DNA of 64,000 nt, taken from contig NZ_CP045119.1 of the NCBI RefSeq assembly GCF_011492945.1, positions 1,674,001 to 1,738,000 of the forward strand, given 5' to 3'. Source of the stretch: Rubrobacter tropicus (GTDB taxonomy: Bacteria > Actinomycetota > Rubrobacteria > Rubrobacterales > Rubrobacteraceae). The notes under the pieces were generated by a model. The model was not told the DNA's origin, did no database searches, and saw only the letters and a program-made list of their open reading frames with translations. The position numbers and the translations under genes were made by a program. The first letter of the stretch is position 1. The number at the start of each line of letters is the position of its first letter. Positions 54,271 through 61,619 of this stretch are shown here, one piece after another.

Positions 54271-56226
54271 GTGAACGACTGGTTCGAGACAGGCAAGAAG
54301 GCCAGGGGCAAACCGCGCCCCGGTCTCTTCGTGCGCGGTTTGCGCACCGCGTTCAATACCGCCCTGATCCTGGGCGCCTCCGCCGTTATCGGGGTGTTGG
54401 GCCTCTACCTCTTCGTCGTGCAACAGTACGAGGAAGGCCTCGCGAGGCGGCAGCCGGAGCTCGTGCAAGACTCCTACGTCTACGACGCGCAAGGTGAGAG
54501 GATCGGCGCGTTCCGGGCCGTAGAGAGCCGCGAGACCGTCGGCTTCGAGGGCCTGGGGGATCGGATCCCGGCCGCCGTCGTCGCCGTCGAGGACCGCAGG
54601 TTTTACGAGCACTTCGGCGTCGACTTCGAGGGCTTGGGGCGGGCGGCCTGGACGGACCTTCGGGCCTGGGAGGTGCAGGAGGGGGGCTCTACCATAAGCG
54701 AGCAGCTGATGAAGAACCTCTTCGTCGAGGAGGACGAGCGGCTCGACGTCTCGTTCTGGCGCCGCTTCGTGCAGTCCTCGCTCGCCTTCTCCTACGAGCG
54801 GCGCCACTCCAAGGAGGAGATCCTGACCGCGTACCTGAACGCCGTCTACTTCGGTGACGGGGCATACGGTGCCGAGCGGGCCGCCGAGCAGTACTTCGGC
54901 AAGGACGCCGACGAGGTGACGCTCTCGGAGGCCGCCGCCCTCGCCGGCTTCCTGCACGCCCCCTCGACCTACACCACCTGGGAGGGCGAGCCGCTCGTCG
55001 AGCAGGCCACCGCCCGCCGCGACAGGGTGCTAGGCCTCATGCTGGAGCAGGGCATGATCTCCGCCGCCGAGCACCGCGAGGCGGTCTCCGAGGACCTCCA
55101 GTTCGCCCCCGACCCTCCCCCAGAAGACCCGGCCTACGCGCCCTTCGTCGAGAAGGTGCGCGAGGAGGTCGAGGAGAAAGCCGGTGCCGAGGCCGTTCGC
55201 CTGGGCGGCCTTCGCGTCCACACCACCCTCGACCCCGACCTCCAGCACGCCGCCGTCGAGGAGTCGGAAAGGGTCCTCGACGAACCCGACGACCCCTCCG
55301 CGGCGGTCGTGACCGTGGAGCCCCAGAGCGGCGCGATCAGGGCCCTGGCCGGTCAGGAGGGGGACTTCAACCTGGCGCTCCACGCGCGCCGCCAGCCGGG
55401 CAGCTCCTTCAAGCCCTTCGTGCTCGCCGCCGCGCTCAAGAAGGACGTCTCCCCGGAGAGCACGTACTTCTCCCAGGACCTCAACTTCAGTTTCCAGGAC
55501 GAGTACTACGCCATAGAGAACTACGACTCGGTGGAGCGGGGCGAGATCTCGATCCGCGAAGCGATGGCCGAATCCGACAACACCGTTTTCGTCCAGCTGG
55601 CCGCGGACGTCGGCCTCGATCGGGTCGCCCGAACGGCAAGAGAACTCGGCATAACCACGAAGGTCGAGGCCTACCCTTCCACGGCGATAGGCGGTCTCGG
55701 CGAGGGGGTGAGCCCGCTCGACATGGCCTCCGCCTACTCGACCTTCGCGGGCAGCGGCATCCATCGCGAACCTTACGCCGTCGGGCTCGTCGAGCGGGTG
55801 GATTACGGAAGGCGCGAGACGCCGTTCGAGCACCGCATCGGCGGGAGGCGCGTGCTCACGGGGAACCAGGCCGCGATCGCGACGGGCGTCCTGCGGGGCG
55901 TGGTCGAAGACGGAACGGCGAGCATGTACCACGACCTGGACGAGGAGATAGGACGCCCCTCAGCCGGCAAGACGGGCACCACCGACGACTTCGTTGACGC
56001 CTGGTACGTCGGCTACACGCCCCGCCTCTGCACCTCCGTCTGGGTGGGCTACCCGGAAGGCAGGCGCTCGATGGTCGGCGTCCACGGCCTCGAAGAACCG
56101 AACGGCGAGAGGCTGCCCATGGACATCTGGTCCTCCTACATGGACCGCGCGACCGAGGGCGACCTCGCCCTCGAGTTCCCGGAGGCCGACACCTCAGAAC
56201 TAGAGATCTCTTACGGCGGCATGTAG
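54271..56226 (+). CDS. class A penicillin-binding protein (PBP1A-type)
   Basis: Bifunctional peptidoglycan enzyme, 651 residues. One N-terminal membrane anchor (TALILGASAVIGVLGLYLFVVQ, about 30 to 52) precedes the GT51 domain with VAVEDRRFYEHFGVD, GGSTISEQLMKN (T-Q-Q-L in many relatives is S-E-Q-L here) and YLNAVYFGDGAYG; the transpeptidase domain has SSFK (Ser378, Lys381), SDN (AESDNTVF) and KTG (AGKTGTTDDF). GTG at 54271 follows GGAGGG; a TAGACT box lies at 54249-54254. No PASTA domain follows. Confidence 0.95.
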   Translation: MNDWFETGKKARGKPRPGLFVRGLRTAFNTALILGASAVIGVLGLYLFVVQQYEEGLARRQPELVQDSYVYDAQGERIGAFRAVESRETVGFEGLGDRIPAAVVAVEDRRFYEHFGVDFEGLGRAAWTDLRAWEVQEGGSTISEQLMKNLFVEEDERLDVSFWRRFVQSSLAFSYERRHSKEEILTAYLNAVYFGDGAYGAERAAEQYFGKDADEVTLSEAAALAGFLHAPSTYTTWEGEPLVEQATARRDRVLGLMLEQGMISAAEHREAVSEDLQFAPDPPPEDPAYAPFVEKVREEVEEKAGAEAVRLGGLRVHTTLDPDLQHAAVEESERVLDEPDDPSAAVVTVEPQSGAIRALAGQEGDFNLALHARRQPGSSFKPFVLAAALKKDVSPESTYFSQDLNFSFQDEYYAIENYDSVERGEISIREAMAESDNTVFVQLAADVGLDRVARTARELGITTKVEAYPSTAIGGLGEGVSPLDMASAYSTFAGSGIHREPYAVGLVERVDYGRRETPFEHRIGGRRVLTGNQAAIATGVLRGVVEDGTASMYHDLDEEIGRPSAGKTGTTDDFVDAWYVGYTPRLCTSVWVGYPEGRRSMVGVHGLEEPNGERLPMDIWSSYMDRATEGDLALEFPEADTSELEISYGGM

Positions 56227-56273
56227 CGTCCCGCCTTACACTCCAACCCCTGCCACGCTTCGAGAGGAGAACC

Positions 56274-56522
56274 ATGACGAGCGGCAACATCCAGATGGGC
56301 CCCGACCCCGACGAGGTGCGCGACGCCCTGAACGCGGCCCTGCGCGACGACCCGGCCTTGCGCGAACGCACCAGCGAACAGGTGGCCACCGAACTCGCCG
56401 GCAGGGGCTACCTGCAAGAAGAACCGGACCCCGTCCTCGTCGCCGAGACGCTTGGCACGCCTGACCCCGACGGGCCCGACGACGGCCCTGGCGAAGAGAC
56501 CGAAGCGGCGAGCCCGACGTAG
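56274..56522 (+). CDS. small acidic protein of unknown function
   Basis: An 82-residue protein with a helical N-terminal half (PDEVRDALNAALRDDPALRERTSEQVATELAGRGYL) and an acidic Pro/Gly tail. It lacks a membrane segment or cysteines. ATG at 56274 follows GAGAGGAG. It may be in one transcript with the penicillin-binding protein. Confidence 0.55.
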   Translation: MTSGNIQMGPDPDEVRDALNAALRDDPALRERTSEQVATELAGRGYLQEEPDPVLVAETLGTPDPDGPDDGPGEETEAASPT

Positions 56523-56528
56523 GGGTTG

Positions 56529-56562
56529 TAGCCGTCAGCTTTCGGCGGTCAGCTTTCAGCTT
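56529..56562 (+). repeat. heptamer array, TCAGC orientation
   Basis: Units CGTCAGC, TTTCGGC, GGTCAGC, TTTCAGC end five bases before a TACAAT box. No facing arm. Confidence 0.8.
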
Positions 56563-56566
56563 GGAT

Positions 56567-56572
56567 TACAAT
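56567..56572 (+). promoter_or_regulatory. -10 box with likely leaderless start
   Basis: TACAAT ends ten bases before the ATG at 56583, the same spacing as hisZ. The region upstream is repeat array, so the promoter is next to it. Confidence 0.45.
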
Positions 56573-56582
56573 GAGGTCCGGC

Positions 56583-57035
56583 ATGGACCTGGATAGGCTC
56601 TACGGGGGATCCTTTATAGACTGGGAGGCGGTCGCCGCCTCCTGGAACAAGCGCACCGTCCCCTCCCGCCTCCTCCTCTTCGCCGCCCGCCGCTACCTCG
56701 GAGAACGGCCCGCCGCGACGGACGGGACGCGGGCCGCGACGCTGGAACCCGTCTCCCTGCCGGACGAGATAAAACGCGCCTATGCCGCACCCCCGGCTAC
56801 GGAGGGAGACGCGGCCCGCCTGTGGGGCGAGTTCGTCGACTCCGCCGTCGCCGCCGAACTCGAAATGGTCTCCTACGGCGAGCGCCCCCCGCTCCTGCAC
56901 GAGCTCCGAAACGGCCTCTCCCAGGCCGCCGACGAGGCCGGAAGAAGCTCCGAGAGGGGCAGGTGGTTTATGCGGCGCCACGACGCGCTCCCGGGAACGG
57001 ACCTGCCCGACTCCCCCGAATATCTGCCGATATAG
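56583..57035 (+). CDS. conserved protein of unknown function
   Basis: A 150-residue protein, soluble, starting MDLDRLYGGSFIDWEAVAASWNKRTVPSRLLLFAARRYLG with helix-rich segments (DAARLWGEFVDSAVAAELEMVSYGERPPLL). I do not recognise a family. A start four codons earlier overlaps the promoter box, so 56583 is used. The stop TAG begins the next repeat array. Confidence 0.55.
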   Translation: MDLDRLYGGSFIDWEAVAASWNKRTVPSRLLLFAARRYLGERPAATDGTRAATLEPVSLPDEIKRAYAAPPATEGDAARLWGEFVDSAVAAELEMVSYGERPPLLHELRNGLSQAADEAGRSSERGRWFMRRHDALPGTDLPDSPEYLPI

Positions 57036-57257
57036 CTTGTCAGCCCGGCGCTTCGCGCCTCGTCAGCCCGCTTCGGCCTGTCAGCCAGTCGTCCGTACAC
57101 GGTACGGTTTCCGGCACCCGAAACGCTTCGCAAGGCGCTGCCCGATTGGGCCATGGGCGGCGAGAAGCTGACGGGCTGAGAGCGAGGGCCGCAAGGCCCT
57201 AAGCGTGCCGAGAGCGGAGGCGCAGCCGGAGCGTGCTGAAAGCTGCGAAGCAGCGTG
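57034..57257. repeat. heptamer arrays, inverted arms with degenerate inserts
   Basis: A TCAGC arm (57034-57089) includes CGGCGCTTCGCGCC inserts; a GCTGA arm (57150-57257) includes AGCGGAGGCGCAGCCGGAGC and AGCGAGGGCCGCAAGGCC inserts. It fills most of the gap before the malic enzyme. Confidence 0.75.
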
Positions 57258-57315
57258 CTAAATTCGGCGGGTGGAGCGCCGCGTGGGGCGGGCTCACTAG
57301 GGAGAGGAAGATTCG

Positions 57316-58761
57316 ATGGAGTCCATACCGAGCGCCAGCTACAGTTTTACCTTGCGGGTCGAGTTTCCGCACCGGGCGGGGTCGCTCGGCAAGATCCTGA
57401 CCGCCATCGGGGAGGCCGACGGGATGGTAGGGGCGGTCGACATCGTCAGGATGCGGGAGGACAGGACCGTTCGCGACATCACCGTGAACGCCCGCGACTC
57501 CGAGCACGGCCAGAGCGTCGTCGAGGCCGTAGAGGGGCTGCCCGAGGTCAGCGTCGTAAATGTCTCCGACAGGACCTTCCTGATGCACATCGGGGGCAAG
57601 ATCGAGGTCCGCTCGAAGCTCCAGATCCGGACCCGCGACGACCTCTCTATGGTCTACACGCCGGGCGTCGCGAGGGTGTGCCGGGCGATCCACGACGACC
57701 CCGAACGGGCCTTCAACCTCACCATAAAGCGTAACACCGTGGCGGTAGTCTCGGACGGGACGGCCGTCCTCGGCCTCGGGGACATAGGCCCCAGGGCCGC
57801 GATGCCCGTGATGGAGGGTAAGGCCGCCCTCTTCAAGCAGTTCGCCAACGTCGACGCGTTCCCGATCTGCCTCGACACCAAGGACACGGACGAGATCGTC
57901 GCAACCGTCAAGGCCCTCGCCCCCGGTTTCGGCGGCATAAACCTCGAAGACATCTCGGCCCCGCGATGCTTCGAGATCGAAGAACGCCTGAAGAAGGACC
58001 TGGACATCCCCGTCTTCCACGACGACCAGCACGGCACGGCCGTCGTCGTCCTCGCCGCCCTCATAAACTCGCTGAAGATAGTGGGCAAGAAGGTGGAGGA
58101 CCTGCGCCTGGTCGTGAACGGCGTGGGGGCTTCCGGGGTGGCGTGCGCCAAGATCATAATGGCGGCCGGCGCCACGAACGTCGTCGGCTGCGACTCAAAG
58201 GGCATAGTCCACGAGGGCCGCGAGGACCTGAACCCGGCCAAGCGCTGGTTCGCCGAGAACACCAACCCCGAGGGACGCACGGGGGATCTGGCCGAGGCCG
58301 TCCGGGGCGCCGACCTGTTCCTAGGCCTCTCCGCCCCGAACGTGCTCACCGTGGACGACCTCAAGACGATGAACGAGGACCCCATAATCTTCGCCATGGC
58401 GAACCCCGACCCGGAGATACGCCCCGAGGACGCGATGGGTCACGCCAGGATCATCGCCACGGGCCGCAGCGACTACCCGAACCAGATCAACAACGTCCTC
58501 TGCTTCCCCGGTATCTTCCGCGGCGCCCTCGACGTCCGCGCCCGCGAGATAGATGAGGGGATGAAGCTTGCCGCCGCCAACGCCATGGCCGAGGTTATCC
58601 CCGAAGAAGACCTCTCCGAAGACTACATAATCCCCTCCGTCTTCGACGAACGCGTCGCCCCCGCGGTCGCCGAAGCCGTCTCCGAGAAAGCGAAAGAGAC
58701 GGGCATGGCACGCCGCATACAGGATCGCGCCGAAACCGGGCTCTCCGCGACGACGTTCTGA
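57316..58761 (+). CDS. NAD(P)-dependent malic enzyme with N-terminal ACT domain
   Basis: Oxidatively decarboxylates malate to pyruvate. Residues 1 to about 80 form an ACT-like regulatory domain (SYSFTLRVEFPHRAGSLGKILTAIGEADGMVG), and the malic enzyme proper follows: LSMVYTPGVARVCRAIHDDPE, GDIGPRAAMPVMEGKAALFKQFA, metal site FHDDQHGTAVVVLAAL and NAD fold VVNGVGASGVACAKI. The fused ACT suggests allosteric control by a small molecule. ATG at 57316 follows AGGGAGAGGAAG. 481 residues. Confidence 0.93.
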   Translation: MESIPSASYSFTLRVEFPHRAGSLGKILTAIGEADGMVGAVDIVRMREDRTVRDITVNARDSEHGQSVVEAVEGLPEVSVVNVSDRTFLMHIGGKIEVRSKLQIRTRDDLSMVYTPGVARVCRAIHDDPERAFNLTIKRNTVAVVSDGTAVLGLGDIGPRAAMPVMEGKAALFKQFANVDAFPICLDTKDTDEIVATVKALAPGFGGINLEDISAPRCFEIEERLKKDLDIPVFHDDQHGTAVVVLAALINSLKIVGKKVEDLRLVVNGVGASGVACAKIIMAAGATNVVGCDSKGIVHEGREDLNPAKRWFAENTNPEGRTGDLAEAVRGADLFLGLSAPNVLTVDDLKTMNEDPIIFAMANPDPEIRPEDAMGHARIIATGRSDYPNQINNVLCFPGIFRGALDVRAREIDEGMKLAAANAMAEVIPEEDLSEDYIIPSVFDERVAPAVAEAVSEKAKETGMARRIQDRAETGLSATTF

Positions 58762-58765
58762 GGAG

Positions 58766-58886
58766 GTTTCAGGCATCAGGTTCCAGGTAAGGGGAAGACG
58801 CGACTTTCTCCTGGCCCCTTTCGGGGAGGAGTCTTGCGCGACCAGAGGTTGCGCCCAAGACTCCTGCAGCCTGAAACCTGATGCCT
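58766..58886. repeat. CCTGAA-family arrays, inverted arms with inner hairpin
   Basis: The left arm (58766-58788, CAGGCAT, CAGGTTC, CAGG) and right arm (58863-58886, CCTGCAG, CCTGAAA, CCTGATG) are inverted. The spacer contains GGAGTCTTG pairing with CAAGACTCC, a nine-base stem. Confidence 0.75.
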
Positions 58887-58924
58887 TCACTGGACTTGTC
58901 TCCGGCGCGGCATAGAATCTCTTC

Positions 58925-59200
58925 ATGACGGCTTTTCGCCAGATTTTTGTTTGCGCCACGCCCGGGGAGGGACGCTGCGGCGCGAAGGGAGGCGAAGAGT
59001 TGCTCGAAGCCTTCAGGAGCGAAGTGGAGAGGCGCGGGGTGTCTTCGTCCACCATCCTTCGCAACGCCTGCACGCGCCGGCACGAGGAGGGTCCCGTCGT
59101 CTTCGTCTTCCCGGACGACGTCTGGTACACCCGCGTCACGCCTGACGAGGTCCCGCGGATCGTCGAGCGGCACCTGTCTCCATTTCGGGTGGAATCCTAG
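58925..59200 (+). CDS. thioredoxin-like [2Fe-2S] ferredoxin family, one Cys ligand replaced by His
   Basis: The 91-residue protein has the family's outline: QIFVCATPGEGRCGAKGGEELLEAF and a closing EEGPVVFVFPDDVWYTRVTPDEVPRIVERHL. Typical members ligate a [2Fe-2S] cluster by two N-terminal Cys and a C-x-x-x-C pair before the GPVV segment. Here Cys10, Cys18 and Cys49 are present, but the fourth position is His53 (NACTRRHEEGP). A 3-Cys/1-His cluster is possible; so is loss of the cluster. ATG at 58925 has no strong ribosome site. Confidence 0.75.
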   Translation: MTAFRQIFVCATPGEGRCGAKGGEELLEAFRSEVERRGVSSSTILRNACTRRHEEGPVVFVFPDDVWYTRVTPDEVPRIVERHLSPFRVES

Positions 59201-59232
59201 CCTGACGGCCTGTTCCTGCGTGTCCGGTCTGG

Positions 59233-60600
59233 CTAACGCTCATCCTTTTCTTGCTCACCGCTGAAAGCTGAAGGCTGAGAGCTGTCTGTCCCATCGCTCC
59301 CGAACCCGAGGCGTCCGATCGTCCTCTCCATGGCCCAGTCCGCGCCGGTGAGCAGCCTGTCACGGCGGCTCTTTATGTAGTAGAGAAAGACGCTTCGGTA
59401 GAGGGCCTGGGCCGCGGGCCCTCGTAGCTTGAGGCCCACCGCGTCGGCCACGCCGCTCTCGGGGCCGAGGCTCACGACGTAGCCCCGGTCGAAGAAGCGG
59501 AAGGGTGGGCGGCCCCTGCGGCTGCCGGCGCCCCGCAGCCGCCTCTTGAGGTCGCGGGCGGTCCACGGTCCTTGCTGCACGGCGACGGAGGCCGTGGGGG
59601 GCAGGGGACCGAGCTTCGGGTGGAAGTAGTTGCCGGCGTCCCCGAGGACGTAGACTTCGGGGTGATCCGGCAAAGTCAGGTGCTCGTCTACGCCGACGCG
59701 CCCGGACGCGTCGTGCTTACCAGGAAGGTCGCGGACGAGCGGCGAGGCCTCCACACCCGCCGCCCAGACGCGCGTTGCGGCGGGCAGGAACTCGTCCCCG
59801 AACCACACGCCGGACCCTGTCGCCCCGTCCACCGGGGCGTTCAGGCGGACCTCGACGCCCAGGTTGGCCAGGGTCTGTTGGGCAACGCGGTCGAAGTACG
59901 GGTCGAGCCAGCCCATCAGCCGGTCGGCCGCCTCGAAGAGGACCACCCGCGGCTCCTCGCGGGGGCGCCGGTGCGAGCGCTTCTTGAGGTAGTCGAAGAG
60001 CGCCGCGAGCTCCGCGGCGAGCTCGACGCCGGTCGCCCCGCCGCCGATGACCGCCACCGTGAGGGCGCCGGGCGGCACGGGACGCGGGCCGGCGGACCCG
60101 TTCCAGGCCCTGGCGAGACCGTCGCGCAGGGTCAGCGCGTCCTTCACGCTCCAGAACGTCTGGGTGTGGTCTCTTAGGGGCCCGGGCGGCTGCGTCGCGA
60201 CGCTGCCGGGGTTGAGCACGAGGTACTCGTATCCGACCACGCCCTCCGAGGTGTGGAGGACCCTCTCGTCGAGGTCCAGGCCGGTGACCTCGGCCCGGAG
60301 GAAAGTACACGCGCCGCGGCAGAGGGGGGAAATGGGAGACCGGACGCTCCCGGGGTGGACGCGGCCGACCGCGACCTCGTGGGCCAGGGGCACGAACTCC
60401 CACTCCTCTCGGCGGTCGACGAGAAGTGTCTCGCCCGGCTTCTTCAGGGCGGGGGGCAGGTGCCTGAGCAGGGACGCACCCGCAAACCCGGCACCGACGA
60501 TCACGACGCGCGCACCCCGGTCCACGCGCAAGGACCGGGCCGTTCTGCCGGACGTTGCCTCCACGTTCGACGGTGGTCGGTTTCCGGGGGTTTCGGGCAA
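59233..60600 (-). CDS. FAD/NAD(P) oxidoreductase, NDH-2-like
   Basis: A 455-residue pyridine nucleotide-disulphide-type protein with FAD motif VVIVGAGFAGASLLRHLPP, NAD motif [20 protein letters not shown], and VYVLGDAGNYFHP with TASVAVQQGPWTARDLKRRL, as in NDH-2. It is the second such protein in the window, about 30% alike by eye at motifs only. The last residues (QPSAFSGEQEKDER) are encoded by a heptamer array, so the gene end has been rewritten. TTG at 60600 is the likely start. Confidence 0.83.
   Translation of the reverse strand: MPETPGNRPPSNVEATSGRTARSLRVDRGARVVIVGAGFAGASLLRHLPPALKKPGETLLVDRREEWEFVPLAHEVAVGRVHPGSVRSPISPLCRGACTFLRAEVTGLDLDERVLHTSEGVVGYEYLVLNPGSVATQPPGPLRDHTQTFWSVKDALTLRDGLARAWNGSAGPRPVPPGALTVAVIGGGATGVELAAELAALFDYLKKRSHRRPREEPRVVLFEAADRLMGWLDPYFDRVAQQTLANLGVEVRLNAPVDGATGSGVWFGDEFLPAATRVWAAGVEASPLVRDLPGKHDASGRVGVDEHLTLPDHPEVYVLGDAGNYFHPKLGPLPPTASVAVQQGPWTARDLKRRLRGAGSRRGRPPFRFFDRGYVVSLGPESGVADAVGLKLRGPAAQALYRSVFLYYIKSRRDRLLTGADWAMERTIGRLGFGSDGTDSSQPSAFSGEQEKDER
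59258..59284 (+). repeat. heptamer array inside the 3' end of the NDH-2-like gene
   Basis: Units GCTGAAA, GCTGAAG, GCTGAGA on the plus strand are read in the minus frame as SQPSAFS, the C-terminal tail of the oxidoreductase. Confidence 0.8.
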
Positions 60601-60715
60601 GGCTTATCTCCATTCATGGCCTGCTCGCGGCGACAGTAGAAGTATACAGCGGCGCGTGCAGGCCTAGACTGCGCCCCGTCACGCGACGGGGGTTTACAAA
60701 ACGGATCGCCGAACG

Positions 60716-60721
60716 TAGACT
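60716..60721 (+). promoter_or_regulatory. -10 box of the CxxC protein gene
   Basis: TAGACT ends 17 bases before the ATG at 60739. A second TAGACT lies at about 60665. Confidence 0.4.
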
Positions 60722-60738
60722 GCACGGACCGTCGTCGT

Positions 60739-61137
60739 ATGGGGCGTCGGCGGTACAAGGGGTTTTGGCAGTGGAACGGGGAATTGCCCCTTCCGGGGCT
60801 AGAAAGGGAAAGAGTGATAAAGGAGGAAGCGGGGGCCGGGGACATCATCCCCGGGCTTATAGTCAGGCATACCAACCGGCGCCTGGGTAAACTCGACGCC
60901 TGCGAGGCGTGCGAGCGTTTGATCTCGGGCAAGATCTCCTTCTCCGAGTTCGTCGACCAGATCGGAGACCGATACACGGAGATCCTCGACTTCATGATGG
61001 AACACGACCTCCACCCGGGCCGCCCGGAGGAGGTCCTTTTTTGCATCGATTGCCACGCGGATCTCTCCGCCCGCAACGTCCTGCGCGCGCAACTGTCCTA
61101 CCTCTACGGCTACGAGGGCAAGGCCGCCACGGGGTAG
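60739..61137 (+). CDS. small protein with two CxxC pairs, unknown function
   Basis: A 132-residue protein, helix-rich. It has two Cys pairs, Cys55/Cys58 (DACEACERL) and Cys102/Cys105 followed by His106 (FCIDCHADLS), a likely zinc or iron-sulfur site, with an acidic helix between (ISFSEFVDQIGDRYTEILDFMMEHD). I do not recognise the family. ATG at 60739 is used from the TAGACT box; GTG at 60814, after GAAAGGGAAAGA, is another candidate and would remove the first 25 residues. Confidence 0.55.
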   Translation: MGRRRYKGFWQWNGELPLPGLERERVIKEEAGAGDIIPGLIVRHTNRRLGKLDACEACERLISGKISFSEFVDQIGDRYTEILDFMMEHDLHPGRPEEVLFCIDCHADLSARNVLRAQLSYLYGYEGKAATG

Positions 61138-61216
61138 ACTCGGGCCGTACCGGGTAGTAAACGTACCCACGCCCCCAGGGGCACAGTGCAGGCGAGAGAC
61201 GGGAAGGCCCCAAACC

Positions 61217-61432
61217 GTGAACGACGATACCCAGAAGCGTCTTATCTCCATCCTCTCGACGGCCATCGCGTTCGTCCTGGCGAGCCGGCTGGCCGAGAGG
61301 TTCATAAAAGAGCCGGAGGTGCGCGGCGTGCGCGACGACGCCAAAGAGGCGCTGCTCCAGGCGTCGTTCTCCCTGGCCTCGACGATAGTCGCCTCGTTCA
61401 TCATCCGCCGGGTGGTCGGCAGCCGCTGGTAG
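61217..61432 (+). CDS. small membrane-associated protein of unknown function
   Basis: A 71-residue protein with two hydrophobic stretches (RLISILSTAIAFVLASRLAERF and LQASFSLASTIVASFIIRRVVG). GTG at 61217 is used. No family is recognised. The perfect hairpin just after the stop is a strong terminator candidate. Confidence 0.6.
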   Translation: MNDDTQKRLISILSTAIAFVLASRLAERFIKEPEVRGVRDDAKEALLQASFSLASTIVASFIIRRVVGSRW

Positions 61433-61433
61433 A

Positions 61434-61467
61434 GCGGGGATCGGAAGCTCAAGCTTCCGATCCCCGC
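61434..61467 (+). terminator. 16-bp perfect hairpin
   Basis: GCGGGGATCGGAAGCT (61434-61449) pairs with AGCTTCCGATCCCCGC (61452-61467) directly after the 61217-61432 stop. There is no T tract, so it could also be an RNA stability element. Confidence 0.7.
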
Positions 61468-61469
61468 GC

Positions 61470-61562
61470 GGTCAGCTATCGGCGCGCTCCGGCTTCGCCT
61501 TCGCTTTCAGCCGTCAGCTTTTTTGGTCTTGCTGAGAGCTGAAAGCTGACCGCTGAAAGCTA
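61470..61562. repeat. heptamer arrays, inverted arms
   Basis: The TCAGC arm (61470-61522) contains GCGCGCTCCGGCTTCGCC, an insert like those at 53840 and 57210 in reverse; the GCTGA arm is 61530-61562. It follows the hairpin above and precedes the hydrolase promoter. Confidence 0.8.
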
Positions 61563-61606
61563 CTACGAACACGTCAGTCCACTCACCGGGCTGCGCACAT
61601 TTGCGT

Positions 61607-61612
61607 TATTAT
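61607..61612 (+). promoter_or_regulatory. -10 box with likely leaderless start
   Basis: TATTAT ends seven bases before the ATG of the hydrolase (61620), leaving no room for a ribosome site. This suggests a leaderless transcript. Confidence 0.5.
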
Positions 61613-61619
61613 TGCGCGC

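Noticed and set aside
58951-59264. Other frames across the [2Fe-2S] protein
   Set aside because: Only the 58925 frame carries the family segment GPVVFVFPDDVWY.
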